This document shows, one piece after another, positions 58,101 through 61,100 of a stretch of DNA of 64,000 nt. Made by a program: the position numbers and the translations under genes. Below the pieces are notes generated by a model, which saw only the letters and a program-made list of their open reading frames with translations, did not search any database and was not told where the DNA came from. The stretch's first letter is position 1; the number at the start of each line of letters is the position of its first letter. This stretch comes from Nocardia xishanensis NBRC 101358 (GTDB lineage: Bacteria; Actinomycetota; Actinomycetes; Mycobacteriales; Mycobacteriaceae), in assembly GCF_001613365.1 (NCBI RefSeq), contig NZ_BDCF01000009.1, positions 62,001 through 126,000 on the forward strand. Reading direction: 5' to 3'.

Positions 58101-61100
58101 CACGCTGTACTACGGTGTGCAGGGGCTCGGCCATATCCGAGATCAGGTGTCCGCCATCATGTCCGGCTGGCCGGCCGCGAAAGTCGAGACGGCACTGGAC
58201 GAGGTGACCGATCTCGTCGCCTTGGCGACGCAATCCCACGAGGGTGATCACGGCATCGCCCGCGGCGGTGTGCATGTCTCGGCGCGGGTGACCGGAGAAC
58301 CCGGTCTCGGCGTGCTCGAGGTGAAGATCGTCTCCGACGGCGACGGCACCCTCGGCCCGCAGCGCTACCTGCTCGACGAGCACGACAACAACTGCGTCCA
58401 GCTGGCGGGCGAGCACGTCAACGCCGCCCAGGGCGGTGTCGTCACAGATGCGGATCTGCTGGCGCCGTCGACGCTGGCCGGTGTGCGATTCGGTGACCTG
58501 GTCCCGGCGCTCGACGGCGCGCCGCTCCAGGGTTTCACCACCACCGCCCAGACCAGCGGCCACGCCCGCTTGGTCCAGGGCCTGATCAACGCGGGCCCCG
58601 GAACCACCGCCTACGTCATCGAACAGCGCGGCACCCCGGACCGGCACGGTGCCATCGGTCACGCCATGTCGCTGCACTACGTCGGCGAGGAAAACGGCAG
58701 CCACGTCTTCGAACTCAACGGCGAGCGGGTCACGCTGAACCGGGTCGAGAACGGCCGCGAATACTTCGACGCCCCAGTGGCGGCCCTGCCGAGCGGCCGA
58801 CCCCAGCAGGTCTCCCTGGCCGATCTCGCTGGCGGCACCCGCGAGGGCACGGTCGCCCTGTGGGCCACCGCCTACCAGAGCCAGCAGGCCATCGTCCTCG
58901 ACACCGGCGACGTCAACGCGCCGCGGCCCGGCGACGAGGTCTACATCGGCTCGGATCCGGCCGACCGATCAGGTGATTCGCAGGACGCGCAGCAGTCCGA
59001 CACCGAGCAGGACAGCGACGAGGCTACGGCCGAACCCGCGCAGCAGGCGCCACCGGAGGGGTGGATTCTGTCCTCGGAGATGCCCCGTACCGCGATAACG
59101 GTGACGCGTGAGCTCATGATCGAGGGCCAGTCCGCGGTGCTGGCGGATCCGAGCCGGGCGCGGGAAATCATCGCCGAGATCGGCGAGCGGTTCCTGGTGT
59201 CGAACGCGCCGGTGAAGGTGAACGGGCCGGAGCGACTCATCCGGGACATCTTCCCACCGCAAGAGCTTGCGTATCTTCGGTATTCGCTGGAGCGGTCGAT
59301 CGCCTCCGGGGTGCTGCAATACAAGCTGACCCAGACCGCGTTGCAGCAGATGATGGCGCATCCGGAGCGAATCGCCGTCGCGGTGCGTAGCGACTACACG
59401 ACCACCGAGCCGGACTACTACGCCTCCACCCTGCGCGAGGACTACGTGATGGTCGGCCAGGACGGCTACCCGCGCGATTCCGGAATGCACGCGTTCATGC
59501 AGGCCGCGGTCGAGCATCTGACCGCGACGTGGCCGCTGATGTCAGATCCGGTGTGGACTGAGCTCGCCGCGATCAAGGAAGAACGGTCCGCCGACCGCAA
59601 ACCGCTGCTGGAGGCGATCCCGGCGAATCGGCGCCAAGAGCTGGATCTGCCCGCGCATTCGGTCGGTGTGTACAACGCGCAGGGCGACAAGACGGTGCTC
59701 AGCGCGGCGACCAATATGGAGAGCATCGCGCTGGTGCTGCGCGGGTTCCTGACGAGTCTGTCCGAGCACGCGGATGTGATCGCGGGTTGGTCGTGGGCGA
59801 GCATTCAGCATGCTTTGTTCCAGTTCACCAGCCAGTTCAGCGTGATGGCCGGTGTCACCTTCAGCACTCTGGGCATGTTCACCGCGCCGCGGAACCCACC
59901 GCAGTTCGCCATCGAGTTCGATATCCCGAACCAGAAGATCACCAAGGTGCGGATTACCGGCGAAACCATGACGACTCGCCGTGACACCCGCAACGGCGTG
60001 TGCCCGGGCTTCGTCGGGATCAAGCCGGACGGCCAGGCCGTCGAACCGATCGAACAGCTCCAGCAGTCCTTCGACGAGCGCGAGATTCCGACGAAGGGCC
60101 ACAGCTCGGGCTCCAATATCGCCATGCGACTCGGCGGTTTCCTGCTGCCGCTGCTCGGCCGGGACTACCCCGCGCTGCGGGTGCTCGTGAATCCGGCGCT
60201 CAGCGAGTACAACACCGGCATCAACACCTGCTTCGTGGATTCGATGACGCGGGTGGCCGACGACCAGAACACGCCGGGGCGGCCGAACGTCGTCACCGTG
60301 CCCGCGCTGGATACCCGTAACCTGTCGGGCATCTCGTGGTCCGATGCGCAGCCGAGCCTGCACGGCGCCGTGGCCGAAGGTTTCGACCACCCCGGCATGT
60401 CGGCGCACGCCAACCTGATCGACGGTTTGATGCATCGCGCCGGGCCCGGGTCGATCGCCTGGGTGCTAGATCAGCGCACGACCGAGGATCGCCATGGCGT
60501 GGGCGCTCACTCCTACGCGGTGAAGTACCTGGGCGAGAACAACTTCGAGGTCGACGGCGTTCCGGTCACCTACCAGCACACCGACGATCACGGAGTGGCC
60601 TGGTTCACCACTCCGGCCGGTGACAGCGTCACGCTGCTCGACCTGACCCATGCCACCCCCGAGGAAACCGGGAGCACCTGGGCGGTGGTCTGGCGTGATG
60701 GCGAAGTCGTCGAGAACGTCGGCGATCGCACTGCCGCGCAGCCCGACGCCGATCTGCGAATCGGTCAGACGCCGGAACAGAACTCGCCTGTCCCCGCGCA
60801 TCGGCAGCCGCCCGCGCACGCGCCGCCGCCCGCGCAGATCGCCGCGTTGCGTGCCGAGATGTCCGACGCCCTGGCTCGCGAGACCGAGGCCCGCGCGGAA
60901 TCGATGCGTTTGGCGGCGCAGTCGCGGGAGGCGATCGAGGCTGGTCGTCCTGGGGACGCGCAGGCCCTGTCGACGCAGGCCGAACAGCTCACCGAGACAG
61001 CGGAACTCGCGAAGACGGAGGCCGAAGCGGCCCGCACCGCCGCGGTGCAGGCGCACGAGGACGCGCTGAACCGGACAGAGGCGCAGACGCGGGCGCGGCT

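Larger units (their letters stand above)
55549..58930 (+). repeat. Second repeat type, copy 1 (coiled coil, conserved block, domain D)
   Basis: Begins with AHRQPPANAPPSPAAEVARL, then a long Ala/Glu/Gln-rich coiled coil with LPISDRVGVRP and VVVGTDTDVNDYRQAL. Next come HPRKWEKEKWTDPQPPFLFK and the SGGDPKRWVRGKGNAWVRDP block, ending with domain D. The next copy lies about 5.3 kb downstream; a 1.3-kb spacer (58930-60210) and domain E lie between them. Confidence 0.78.

Noticed and set aside
46627..58704. Long minus-strand ORFs opposite the giant gene
   Set aside because: They read as mirrors of GC-rich coding DNA (Arg, Gly, His, Val bias), while the plus-strand frame has continuous domain signatures.
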